NCBI GenBank assembly: GCA_025716815.1
Contig: JAIXMN010000019.1
Span: 682,001-746,000 of the forward strand
DNA length: 64,000 nt
From: Dichotomocladium elegans
Lineage: Eukaryota > Mucoromycota > Mucoromycetes > Mucorales > Lichtheimiaceae
Direction of reading: 5' to 3'
Positions 12,967 to 24,950 of this stretch are shown here, in pieces. Every line of letters begins with the position of its first letter. The stretch's first letter is position 1. Made by a program: the position numbers and the translations under genes. The notes below the pieces were generated by a model that was not told where the DNA came from, made no database searches, and was given only the letters and a program-made list of their open reading frames with translations.

Positions 12967-15900
12967 ATGGATTTGGCGATAGACATCACCTCATCCTGTC
13001 GGGTACGGGTTCTCCTAGTTCCTGTCACTCCCATTAAGTCGTCAACATTTTGGAAGCATGTCGAACTTGTCAAGAATTTCAGCGTTGTCCGACTGGGAGA
13101 TGTGACGCCTGACCTGCAGAATGGTGCTGGTGGTAATAAATGCAGATAGAGACTTGCGCGAGCAAACGCGTAGGGTTTACCATCCCGACGACCTATGTTT
13201 GCTCCTGTATTATAGAGAGAATATATGCTTATGATTCTTTTGCCAAATCGTATAGCAATGTTCAGCAGCCAAGTTTTCCAGGAAGGTCAAATGCATTTCC
13301 AGTTCACGACCACATACACACGCGACCACGCTCATTTGGAAGATTTTCAGCCGCATCGACGAATCTTTGGTGTAAGCGCCCTTGCCATTTTTCTTTTCTT
13401 TTTCTTTTCCGAGACCCAATGAGGATAGGGGAGATGGGAACAAGGCGGAGAACAGAGCGAGACTGATTCCTCATGTGCATAAAAGGTTATTGGTATTATG
13501 GATTGTCAAGAATGGAAAGATAAAGATCTGAGTGAGGGCCATCGCCACTTTGTGGATACACTGCATAAGGTCAGGAAAAAAAATTGATCAGATAATCATC
13601 ATGGGGCTCAATTTGCATCGGTTTAGTATCCCACAGCGATTGCTACACGGTGTTTTGCTTTTGATCCGACCGAAAACCAACCCGATGATACAAAGGGGCT
13701 CATCATGATCCCAAACGTTGGCAACATGTCCTTCTACATGAGTACCATGATCTGTGACTTTGCCAGTGAAATCCTTAGCCAGTTTTCAGTACTTGTAAGC
13801 CAGTGATAGATGTTGGAAAGAAGAAAGACTGATCCCAAGGGAATATATATATATTAGGCATCAAGGATCGAACATCTTCCATTACTTGAGTCACCTATGC
13901 CTCGGGCTTACTATGTTGCACCTCGTTTCGATTCAAATAACACTATGGCGCCTATACCATCTGCCAGCACGCCTGGAGCGCCGAACTTGGGCAATCGTGC
14001 ATCTCAACCTCCGAAGCCAACTTCCTCGGTCTCCTCGACTTTGCTCAAACGTGCATCAACCCCAGCTACTGCCCACCGTCCACCAACGCTAGGCCAACAG
14101 CAACAAAAGTTCGCGCCCAATATGCCTCGCGTTCCTTTATCTCCGCCGTTGCCATCGCCACAACCGACACGATCCACCGGTCTGCAAGGGGAGGGAGGCA
14201 AAACCAAACGGAGAACACCGGGTCGCGTCAAGAAATTGCTAGCAGACTTATTCCTTTTGTCAGGTCGTTTGCCAGATGCGGTAAATCAGTAAGTTGGACT
14301 GAAGCGAAAGATAAAAAAAAAAGAATAGACATGTTAATGAAAAAGCGACACCAGCTACACACAAGCCATTGAGCTGACCAGAATCTCGCAAGACTATTTA
14401 TGGTATGGCAGTGCATTGGAAGGTCTGACATGCGCTACTCTGTTGCTCGAGTACCTTCATGCGGATGTGGGGGTATGTAGCAGGGCAAGAATGGTATCGA
14501 TCGGAACATAGAAAATTAACATGGCATCTCGCGGACACGTCGTATAAGCATATTGTTTCGCGACACCCAACTACGCCTGGTGAAAGCCCTAATCCCAACG
14601 ACTCACCCACTTCACCGACAACGGACGTGCCACCTTCCGTACTTCTTGGTGGACCGCGATCATCGCTGACCGAAGTTCTTCAGCGGTATACTTCTGTTCT
14701 CGATAGCTACAACAAAGTTAGCAGTACATCATCCATTCCGATTCCTACCTTGATTTATACGGAAACCTGCGTCAAGATGGCCCGCTTTCTGCTCACCGTC
14801 TATACCAGCAATGGGTGGGATGACAGGACCCTGTCGCTCTTGGTTCAGGGCAAATTAACTCCTCGTGACGACCAGACCTTGACGGGCCCTCAAAAGTTCA
14901 TATCAATCGAGGACATTGCACGGTTCAAAAACAGTGGTATTCCGCGCCATGAAATCGCAGCATGGGCAACTCGCATTTGGAGTGTTCAGCTGGACGACCT
15001 ATCGCTGCTAGATCAGGTAATATACCGGACACGTCGGTGCCTGTTGTGGCTGCCTGCTCCTCGACTGGCTTATCTGAACAAGTATGTATACAGATCAATA
15101 TCATGACACATATGGCGAGTGTCTTAAATGCAATCGGATACCATCGAAAATCTGCATGGACCATGTACGAGAGCGTCAACCGCATGTTACCGCTCTTAAT
15201 TCAGGGCCGTGCAACTCTAGCTAGCTCACGTGATTCGGTGAAAAAAGAGTTTGGCAAAAACGATAACGGTATCCTGGAAATCTTAAAACGCATTTGTGAA
15301 GTGTATGGTTTGGGAGGTAAGCATATGCGGTAGTATTTATACTGTCCTATGGATTTAAACTTCTCCTCTCACATTCTCTCTGTATGTAAAGAACGGAATG
15401 TTCATGATGGTGGCACTTTGGACGCGCTTCAACGTCAAGATCAAGAAACACAAAAGAGCACAGATGACGGCGTGCGTGGCGCGGTTGCCAAGGAACCATT
15501 CCGCTTTGGGTGGCCTACGTTACAAATTGATATTCTAAGGCAGTGCATTGCAATTGCCGAAGCCTTACCAGGTAACTTTGGGCCTCTTCTTTGAATGTTA
15601 TTGCTACTAAGGCCTATCTTGCAATCCGTAATCAAAATTAGACTATGGTGCTGTTCTTTATTATACCACGGTCCTCTTGAAGAACCTTTATCAGTATATT
15701 TCCAAGGAAGAACAGATACGATTAGCCACTTCTATCCAGAGGATTGTAGCGATGGGCAAACGCGTGCGCCAGGTGGAGAGTAATGTCAATTACTGGGGTG
15801 TAAACATCGTCACTGCTGTGGAAGCGCTCTTGCCCATTCCACGGAAAGCTGTATACCAACACGCGATGGAACCAAAAGTCTCTGCTGCCGCGACTGCTGT

Positions 15901-18489
15901 AGCTGCTAATGGCGATCCTTTTATTTACAATCCATTCACTCAGAAGAGAAACGAAAAGGTAACAAAAAAGAGTTCAGTAAAAAAAAGAAATACCCTCCCA
16001 TTTTTTTTTATGAGGAACAGAAACATAGTAACGGTCTCCATTAGCAAACTGTGATACTGGTCAAGAATGAAGTGTGTGAGTTCAAGGTGACGCTGACAAA
16101 CCCCTTTGGCTTCGACTTGGAACTCCAGAGTGTAGTGCTAAGGTAGGCATAGATTGAGAGTGACTTTTGGACTATTACAATAATGCGAAAAATTAAAAAC
16201 CGACAAACAATAGCACAAGCGGTGTACCATTCAACGCAGTCCAAGCAACGGCAACTATCCCGGCAAATGGGACATATATCCTGCGCTTGACAGGAACTCC
16301 AGAAGAGACTGGCATGCTGACCGTTCGTGGCTGTATCATCAAGATCGTTGGTTTTGCTGAGCAGGAGTTCCTTGTGGATCATGGACAAGTCGATCAGAAA
16401 GTCCACAAGGCGAAGGATTCCAAGGGCAAAAAAGATTCGGAAAGCAAGAATGAAATCACCAAGTTGAAACACAGGTAAAGAATATACATAGTCTAGTCAG
16501 GTAAGGACAAATCTAACACACGAGGGGTTGATTCGCGTTGGGGGGGTGCATATTGCTTAGCGGTTTGAGCGCGCTACAGTCGAGCCGCAAGCGTGAGACG
16601 TCGAATGAACTTCGCCCTATCCAGTTCTACGAGTTATCAGTCATTGAAGATCAACCCTTGCTTAAGATCAAGTCGACTTCTTTGCTCCACGACGCTGTCA
16701 TGCTCTATGAGGGAGAAAAGTATGTGAGATGAATATTAACAAAAGAATGGGTAGAACAGGTGGGGGGGGATGAGATTACGCGGGGCGGCTCAAACAAAGA
16801 TTCTCTTGTAGGACACATATTACAATCGAGTTGCAAAACATTGGGAGTATCCCCGTCGATTTTGCAAGTCTATCCTTTATTGATTCAACAACGGCCAATC
16901 CGTTGCCGATTAACCCCGAGCTTCCGGTTGAGGAACAGTACGAGATCGAACTATATACAAAGGGAATGCATGTTTTTTCGTGGGAAGGGACGAAAGACCA
17001 AATGGCCCAATTTATTGGCAAGAAGATAACGCTTCCTCCCGGAGGAATATGGAAAGTTCATGTCAATGTATATGGTAAACGCGGATGGTGAGTCTCTATA
17101 AAGGCGGTATGGGTGTATATTAAGGGGGTGGGAGAGAGACGCAAGTTTAGTTGATGCATCTCTAGTACTGGAGGCACGATCCAGGTGGATTATGGCTACC
17201 TGAACCGAGCCGAAGAAACGACGAAGAGTTTTTACACCCGACAGCTCTACCTCCCGGTGCTCATCACCGTATATCAAAATCTAGAACCTCTGAATTGGGA
17301 TATTCTGTACCTTAGACACAGCGCACCGGCTCCCAAGGCAGATATCGACGATGCACTGGAGCGGATTAATAGCATCGACATAAATAAGGGCAGCGCGTTC
17401 AACCAGCCGATAGAAGATCTCTTACTCATTACACGCCAGTTCGATGATCGCAATAATAAGAACGAATATTGCCTAGTGACGCTGGACGTCCGCAATACCT
17501 GGACAGTGCCGTTTGATACCAGCTTTGTTATTGATAATGACGACGAAAAGCTCAAGTCGATTGTGACGATTCAGCCTGGATCCACCAAGAGGTAAATAAT
17601 AGTTGGCTGCATATCTCCCCAATGTCACACTCATCTCTTTTTTTTTTTTACGTGTCGCAGGATCACATTGCCGGTGAAACGACTTTTCCTTGATCCCGAA
17701 AAGTGCATAATGCCCGTACCTTCTCTGGAACCGAACAAGCAGTTTGTGGTGTCACAGGCACCAAAAATTCCACCGGAGCAGGAAAAAGCCCGGCTCCAGA
17801 TGTTTTGGTATCGTGAATCTCTGCTTCGACGGATTACAGCGACATGGCACTGCGAGTCGACGGGTCGACATGGGACCCTTAATATCAGACCATCCTTACG
17901 GTTGACGCCAATGCAGCTCTCGATCCTTAAAAAAGAGGACATTGAGTTCATTATCGATATCACAGGTGACGTAAAGAAGCCCAGTCACCGACGGTTTGAA
18001 TGCCGATCAAACGAGTTTGTGACAATGCAGGTGTCTATCCGTAATCGACATGGTAAGGGGAGTTGTTTTTGGGGAAAAAAGCAAAAGCACTAATCTTTCT
18101 GTGGGAATGTTTATTCTGTACTAGTTCATCCCGTGAAATTGATATTACGTCTTCAACCTGTACAAAGCTACGACGATGGGACCAAGGAATATGATTTGTC
18201 CGGGAAATTGCTGATGCAAGGATTGCAACAGGTTGTCCTTCCGGAGGTGAGTTGCATAAAAAAAAGGGAACATCAAAGAAGGGCTGGGGTATATTCATGC
18301 CGACTGATGCAACCCCCCTCCCCATGTTCTCTCCAGGTGCCCGCAAATGAAGGTGTGGTGACCCACCAACTCCCACTCTGCTTTTTATCGCGCGGCCAAT
18401 TTGAATTCCTCTATCACGCAGAGGATGTGCACACGCGGCAGGTGTATTATGACCATGAATGGGCGATTGTGGAGGTGCATGATAGCTAG
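12967..18489 (+). CDS. TRS120: TRAPP II complex subunit TRS120/TRAPPC9
   Basis: Eighteen exons: 12967-13132, 13256-13371, 13486-13569, 13627-13794, 13858-14288, 14355-14472, 14549-15016, 15094-15316, 15392-15571, 15642-15958, 16045-16142, 16214-16474, 16561-16719, 16812-17087, 17166-17591, 17661-18052, 18125-18246, 18337-18489. They sum to one 1385-residue frame. The N-terminus (RVRVLLVPVTPIKSSTFWKH, KNFSVVRLGDVTPD) and AIELTRISQDYLWYGSALEG are hallmarks of the family; the C-terminal half has immunoglobulin-like beta segments. The protein is a TRAPPII-specific subunit that directs the GEF toward Ypt31/Rab11 at the late Golgi. Its length is a little above yeast Trs120 and near TRAPPC9. The first donor (three neighbouring choices) and exon 7 are the least certain boundaries. 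Confidence 0.9.
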
Positions 18490-18775
18490 AAGACCAAAGA
18501 CCAAAAGAAGAAAACGGTGTATAAAATTGACCAACCATGTTCATACTCTTTTTTTTTTCACCATGGGTTTCACTGGAGCTATTTGTTATGATGCTGGAGG
18601 TGATTGGTTATGTGTTTGTTTGCTTGTTTTTTCGTACAAGATCTAATACACACCCGCAAGACCCAGACAACCCACACACACACCCCCGGCCCACAACAAA
18701 GGGTTATATAAAAATGGTGGGAAGCAATGATGCATTTAATAATTCACACATCTTTCTCGAATTTGAAATTTTATT

Positions 18776-19200
18776 ATGCCTCAGCATTCAGTTCTTCGTA
18801 AGATATTGCTCGTCACCCACCCACCCCCCAGGATACTGCCCGGAGATCAGTGTTTTCTCATCATTGTTCTTGTAGAACACGTTCAGGAGCAGTTGGCCGC
18901 TATTTCCAAGGAGGCTGAGAACTTGTCCAAGGGCAAGTACACTGCGGAGAACATCCAGCACCTTCAAAACAAGCTCCATCACATTGACGAAAAGTACCGG
19001 GAGGGCGTGATTGACGATCGCGACAAGCATAACCCCAATGATGATTCTTATGAGGAGAACGGTCAGGCTCAGATCGCGGAGGTGAGAGATACATCCATCG
19101 ATGATTTCTCAGGGTAATGAATATCACTGACATGCCGCTTTGTCTATAGTCGTTGAACAAGGTCCACGAGACCCTTTCGTGCATGCTCAGAAAGGTGTAG
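18776..19200 (+). CDS. Small coiled-coil protein of unknown function
   Basis: Three exons (18776-18797, 18876-19081, 19150-19200) encode 92 residues beginning MPQHSVLQHVQEQLAAISKE. The protein is almost entirely charged and helical, with a KYTAENIQHLQNKLHHIDEKY segment, a short acidic linker, and an amphipathic end SLNKVHETLSCMLRKV. I recall similar small proteins in other zygomycete-type fungi but know no function. A decoy ATG at 18714, just after a TATA-like stretch, opens a frame that does not splice into the conserved part, so I rejected it as the start. Confidence 0.72.
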
Positions 19201-19355
19201 AGAAAGTGCATTGCACTCTGCCATATTTTGGGCATAACAAAGAAAAAATAATAATAAAAAAACTGTGTATATATGAAATTTTTCTTTCTGTTTGTTCATC
19301 CCCCGAAAACATTGACACATCTCTCCCAAAAAAAATAAGAGTCATACAAGTAACA

Positions 19356-21669
19356 ATGACTCACGTCGTCCATTTGCATAAAAATAGAACTTACCGCCGC
19401 GGCAGAACAAGTCGTCGTAGAGTTATGCGACAAGACAATTCCAGCCTCATTCGCGGCCGAGGTACGAAGACTTTTGTCTTTTGCCATGTTGCTTGCTCAT
19501 GCCTTGCGATCGTGTTCATCTATTTTTTCTTTTATATAAAAAAAAAGTTGTCAAAGACCCGTCCTATGTCAAGTTCTTCGATTGGATGCGCCAATACGAC
19601 TTTCCAAAGTCAAAGCTAGTCTTGGCAGAGTTTCCAAGTAAGTAAAGTTGCTTTCCCACCTCGGGGGGGCTGTAGGTAAAGCCACCTGAGGGGAGAGAAA
19701 ACATGGCATTTATGAAGAATAAGCCTTCTTGCTGTACTGAACATATTACCTACCTTCCATGCACTCAACCATTATTTATCAAATAGACACTGGTCGTGGT
19801 AAGAAAGGGCTGCGTAGTAAAAAAAAAAAAACCGAAAAAGAGCTCTTTTATTTAAAATCCCTTCAGGCATGATGGCAACCTCAGATATTGAAGTAAGTGT
19901 GCTTCTTTTTCTTTTTGCTTTCCTTCCCTTAACCAGCACAAATAGGCGGGCGAAATCATCGTCTCAGTGCCCAAGACCTTCTTGATGTGCAACGAGACAC
20001 TTCAGAAGCAATATGGGTCACATCCACTTAGCATGCACCAGCTACTGGCCCTTCACCTCTGTTATTTGAAGCACGATCCTACTTCTTGGTGGAAGCCCTA
20101 CATCGATCTTTTACCAAGCCATTTTAATACCATGCCCATCAAATACCCGCCGACCCTTGCAAAACATCTTCCGGTCTCCCTGCAAGGTGAGCACTATCGA
20201 ACAAAAAGGATATTCATCTATATCGCAGCAGTTTGCTCATAAGCGGGTTTTCCAAAGAGGAGGTTGCACAACAACGGGAAAGACTGGTCTCGGATTACAA
20301 TGATGTTGTCCAGTTCACCAAGGTAAGCTTCATGATGAATGCATCCTGTGGAGACCGGTATGGAACGCATCTGGTGTTTTTTTTTTTTAGTCCCGCCCCG
20401 GGTTTAAGGCTGTTGGATTCGAAGAATATGAATGGGCTTGGCTATGTGGTGAGTTTGCTTGAGGACCGAGTGTGGGAAATGCAAAGAAGTACATGTTCAC
20501 GCTGACAATGCCACACCCCTCTTTCTTTCTTGATTCCTAGTCAATACGCGCTGTATTCACATGTCGACGATGGATGCAAAAGCCAAAGGAGGAAATATTG
20601 CAATGGCTATATATTTAGATTTCTTGAATCACTCCTGGGAAGCCAAGGCAAGTGTTCACAGTACGTTAGACCGCTTCGTTTCTCGCAGCCACCCAACTCT
20701 TTTTGATTGTATGTAGATCGAAAGCGGTTTCAATACCAAAACCCAATGCTTTGAAATCAGGACGCTGACGCCTTACCGCAAAGGTGAACAGGTCTGTAAT
20801 GACGGATCCTTCCCTCCCTCCAAACTAGAGGATGTGTCACTCAGACGAGAAGACATGTGTCTTCATAGGTGTTCATCAATTACGGGCCGCACGATAATCT
20901 GGCCATTCTCCGAGAATATGGCTTTGTGATACCTGGCAACATCTACAACTTTGTGTCACTAGATCAAGAGGTTTGGTCCTTATTTTCAGAGCTGGAAACC
21001 ATCCGGGGCATGCGGCTAAAGAAGGCAGCTCTTGAACGAGAAGGGTAAAAAAAAATAATTACTTGCATGTACGCCTTCTACGTTCTAACATTTGTACAAT
21101 AGATATTCAGGGTGAATATGCCTACTGGGCAAAGACATAAGTTTTTGTCTTTTGATTTCTTTGGGGTGAGGGAATCAACAACTCATTGTTTTTTTTTTTG
21201 TGTGTGTGTGTTGGATGTAGCGACTATTCTATTAAGAAGCACGAGGTTTCCTACCGCTTGCTGACTGCGTTGAGACTCTTGGCCCTCGAAGGGCCCGATA
21301 GACAGGCAGGGTTTGATCGGAGGCTCGTTGACTGGCAGGATGTTGTCGTAGGAAGCACAGACATGATCAGTCTTGACAATGAACGACGAGTGCTTGTCAT
21401 GCTTAAATCCATCTGTGAGCGGACAGTCGATGCTGCAAGACGTGAAGAAACTGAAATGATGGCAAGTAAAAAGTGAAGGATTCGGTTTGCCACTAAAACT
21501 CGCTCCTTATATGTGTAATCCCATGCAGGCGCTCCTATCGAGTCATCTGGAAAAACAAGGGATCCACCCCTTTGCGGTACGATTCCTAAGGCAAATCTGG
21601 AGCGAAAGCAAGGAAATCGCAAAGCTTACGATTGCCGATGTGGATGAGAAGTTGAAACAGTTATATTGA
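19356..21669 (+). CDS. SETD3/LSMT-type SET-domain protein methyltransferase
   Basis: Thirteen exons are proposed: 19356-19461, 19548-19637, 19787-19798, 19867-19892, 19946-20186, 20258-20322, 20391-20448, 20541-20647, 20717-20791, 20869-21044, 21103-21111, 21221-21461, 21529-21669 (448 residues). The split SET domain shows GRGMMATSDIEAGEIIVSVP at its start and FLNHSWEAK plus VFINYGPHDNLAILREYGF at its end, the NHS and Y-G motifs that bind SAM and substrate. The C-terminal half matches the Rubisco-LSMT substrate-binding helical domain. Members methylate non-histone targets (for example actin His for SETD3); the substrate here is unknown. Two exons are only 12 and 9 nt, and two introns begin with GC. 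The first exon is uncertain: its 35 residues are very basic and unlike family N-termini. Confidence 0.8.
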
Positions 21670-22655
21670 GTTAGTTAACCACTCTAATCCCCCGATGTTC
21701 GTGTCTGCCGCTCTGCTGATTAGAAGATTGACCTCGTATCGTTATTTTTCAGGAGAATATGACAAAAGATTATCAACAGGCCGATCCTTCTTGCACAATA
21801 GTAAATATTAAAGATGCATTTCATCGATACTACTCGAACACGTATGCTTCTCGGTGACACCCGTCTGACGGTTCTTTAATGGAAATCCTTCAGTATACCG
21901 ATCTCCAAAAAAAAAAAGAGAGAAATACAAGACGCATATATACAGCAGGATACAGAGGCATGAATCTCGTGACGTCTGTCCAGGTTGATATTGTCATTAT
22001 TTGGAGCAAGTCAATGACAGAGTAACCAAGTGGAGCCTCTCGTGGTCGGTTCATCGAGGGCGTTTGATCGGCTGGGGGTAAGGTCTCGGGAGAGCCGGTC
22101 TTGCTGGGCGATCGGGAGGCATGGTTGATGTTCTTTGAGAAACGTAACGGTGAAGTCCGAGAAAGAGCGATGAAATTTGACCTCTCAGGCCGCTTCTTTT
22201 TATTGTTTGTTCTCGACAGATGGGGGAACAATATTATTTCTGTTTGCAAAACGTTCTAGGGAATTGCATTCCATGTTACTCTAGATACCGCACCCTTTGT
22301 GTTTCAATTCTCTGTGGTAGTAATAGTAGTAGTAAAATCTCTTCCAAAACACGTGGATGCTACGGATACGATTGGGGATGTTCACTTGCAACTACGTATC
22401 CGCATATCGTCAGAGAAGCATGTATTTCCATCTTGCTTCCTCCATTCTCGTTGAGCCTTTATCTTGTCCGCATGAGTGTCGCACCGAGTTAACCTGCCTT
22501 CCCCACCCCCATCCTTTTTTTTTGTTTTGTTAAGCATGATCGCCGCGCCACCCAAGAGTATTTATTATGAAGGCCAGACGAGCAGCCAATGTACGTATTG
22601 TTGTTTTGCTATCTGCTTCACTCCCAACATCACATATAAAAATACAAGCTTTCTA
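21670..22655. other. Intergenic region, no gene recognised
   Basis: Lies between the SET gene stop and the AKR stop, so both genes end into it. A Pro/Arg-rich open frame on the minus strand (21890-22249) has no family signature and lacks splice partners. Confidence 0.45.
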
Positions 22656-23981
22656 TCAACAGATATGGGTTGGGTCCCAGCAGAATCGCTCGCGACGCAC
22701 ATGCTGAAGTTTATCCAACGTATTCACCTCCTTTTCAAACGTGTACACACAAAGACACGCGCGATTGAGGTGATCGGGGGGGGTGGGCAGAGTGGGGAAA
22801 TGTTCAATGTCACTGCCATGTTCGCTTATTCATTTTTTCTTCTTCTTACCTCGTCCGTCAAGTGAAATGAAAAAATATCCGCATTGGCCCGCACGCGGTC
22901 TGGGACACTCGATTTTGGGATCACTGCCCAGCCATGCTGGACGGCCCAGCGTAGCAGGACACCTGCAGGTGTTACTGTTGTTGCTGCTGCTGCTGGGCAC
23001 CCCTGGTTGCTGCTGGTCCTGGTGGCTACTGCTGCTGCGATGTCGATAATTACACTGTCGCTCAGCAATCGTCCCTCGCCAAGGCTCGAATAGGCCTGGA
23101 CTTGGATCGCGTGTTGGCTGCAAAAGGCGAGAACGTCCTCTTGCATGAGCCGAGGATGAAGCTCAAACTGGTGGACGTGCGGCACGACGGTGCATGTCTG
23201 CAGGAGATCCTCGAGATGATGCACCGTATAGTTGGACACGCCCACATGCCGGATTTTACCTTGGTGGTAAAGCGCTTCTAGCGCGCGGTAACTCTCCCGT
23301 CGATTGGTCTTGTTGACGGGATCCTCCAGTTTCTTTTTGGCCGTCCTTTGCACCAAAATCCCCATGTCAGAAACAGGATGGGTACAAAATCATCATCTTA
23401 CCCCGGCCAGTGAATAAGATACAGATCAAGGTAATCCAGTCCAAGGCGCTCCAGCGATCCGAGCACCGCCTTGTAGCATGCATCATAGCCTTGATGCTGC
23501 GGCGCTATGTATTTTGAAATACCCGTTTTTTGTTACAAGATCATTTCTTCTGTTGTCGAATACAAGTAGTTTACAAAGCTTAGAGGTGATAAAGAGATCC
23601 TCACGCCGGATGCCAAACGATGCATCCTTGAATATTTCATCGAGGATGATACCCAGCGCTTCTTCGTTCCGATACACGGTGGCAGAGTCTGGAAATGCAT
23701 TAAATGGCACTGTGAACGATCTCGATACGGGCGCACTCACGCGTGTGTATTTACCAATGAGTCTATACCCTGCCTTGATAGCTTCTCGGACAACAGGGCG
23801 TAGCTCTTCAACACTTCGCATGCGATAGGTTCCTACTTGAATGGGATATGCGCACACGCGCGCGTTTAGAAGGCGCATGGAAAATAGTCGTGCAATTAAT
23901 CGTCTTGCTATTGAATTGCATTGCATTACATCCAAGTATGGGCATAGGATCGCCATTGTATAAAGTCACTGATCGTGTCAT
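22656..23981 (-). CDS. Aldo-keto reductase
   Basis: Six exons (23981-23930, 23835-23755, 23688-23575, 23504-23402, 23345-22850, 22727-22656) encode 305 residues. The AKR barrel and catalytic tetrad are visible: Asp in RLIDSATVYRNE, Tyr in the same motif, Lys in LFITSKL, His in YLIHWPG. Further blocks are RHVGVSNYTVHHLEDLL, HQFELHPRL, VQAYSSLGEG and the cofactor loop VIPKSSVPDRVRANA. The final short exon supplies the usual CWDPT ending; without it the protein would stop early in an unspliced intron. This is a cytosolic NADPH-dependent carbonyl reductase of the GCY1/YPR1 type; the substrate is not predictable. Confidence 0.9.
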
Positions 23982-24539
23982 AATGCTCGAAAGCAACAAG
24001 TCCCAAAATGTCCCTCTCTCGTTTAGACTGATGTCATTAGCCAGCTAGAATAGTTATCACAAGCCAATCAAAATCGGGTATCATAATTTCAGATATACGG
24101 TGAGCTACTCCTACTGAGTGCTTGGAAACTGCGGCCCCTCAGTAAATCCTCTCTGGTATGTCCAATGTTGATGGAAAGAATGGAGACAACCACGAAACGG
24201 GATTATATGCGTTATACCATTCGGGTTTTCGATCTAAAAATTGAATACATCAGCTGCAGCAAGGCAGTTGGGCACTCACATTCGAATAACCTATACACCG
24301 TTCGAATATAAATGTCCAACTGCTTTGCGGTTTTTCGAGTGCCAGGAATTATGACGATATCTAAAAGTATTGACTTGCATTTCTAAAAATATGACATTGA
24401 GTTTGGTTGATTGTGATATTATTTGTTTGAAGCACTATATATGTGTGCGTATGAACAAAGGTTTATCTGTGCAAGGAAAAGAGAGGAGGAACAAATAAAG
24501 CATAAGAAATCAATCGTTTTCACTGTACAATAACAAAGA
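23982..24539. other. Intergenic region
   Basis: Between the AKR start and the 3' end of the zinc-cluster gene; AT-rich, nothing recognised. Confidence 0.4.
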
Positions 24540-24918
24540 CTATAACCAGCCATTTGTTGTATTCCACGATGGTGCGTTTGGTTGTGATGGTTGAGACGAT
24601 GTCGCTTGTTGTTGTTGTTGTTGCTGCTGTTGCTGCTCTTGAGGTAACAAATACGCTGCCCAATCTTCTAGCTCTATACTACTGGGCACTGACCAGAATG
24701 GATTGTCTGGTCTATTTCGAAAGTGATTGTTTTCATTTGGTGCTGTCGCAACCATGTTTGTGAAGTTCGGCATATATTGCTCGGTTTGCTGCTGGCCCAA
24801 AGTGAAGCCAAAATCAGGAATACCAAAAAGAAAACTGTCTGCTGAATTGAGCGGAAGCATCATACTGCCTGCAAATTGGATCGGATGCTGCTGCTGCTGC
24901 TGTTGTTGCTGTTGCTGT

Positions 24919-24950
<32 letters not shown>

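Noticed and set aside
22476..22865. Plus-strand frame with MGWVPAESLATHMLKF, apparently spliced to MIAAPPKSIYYEGQTSS
   Set aside because: It is the antisense of the last exon of the aldo-keto reductase (minus strand CWDPT block), which has family support.
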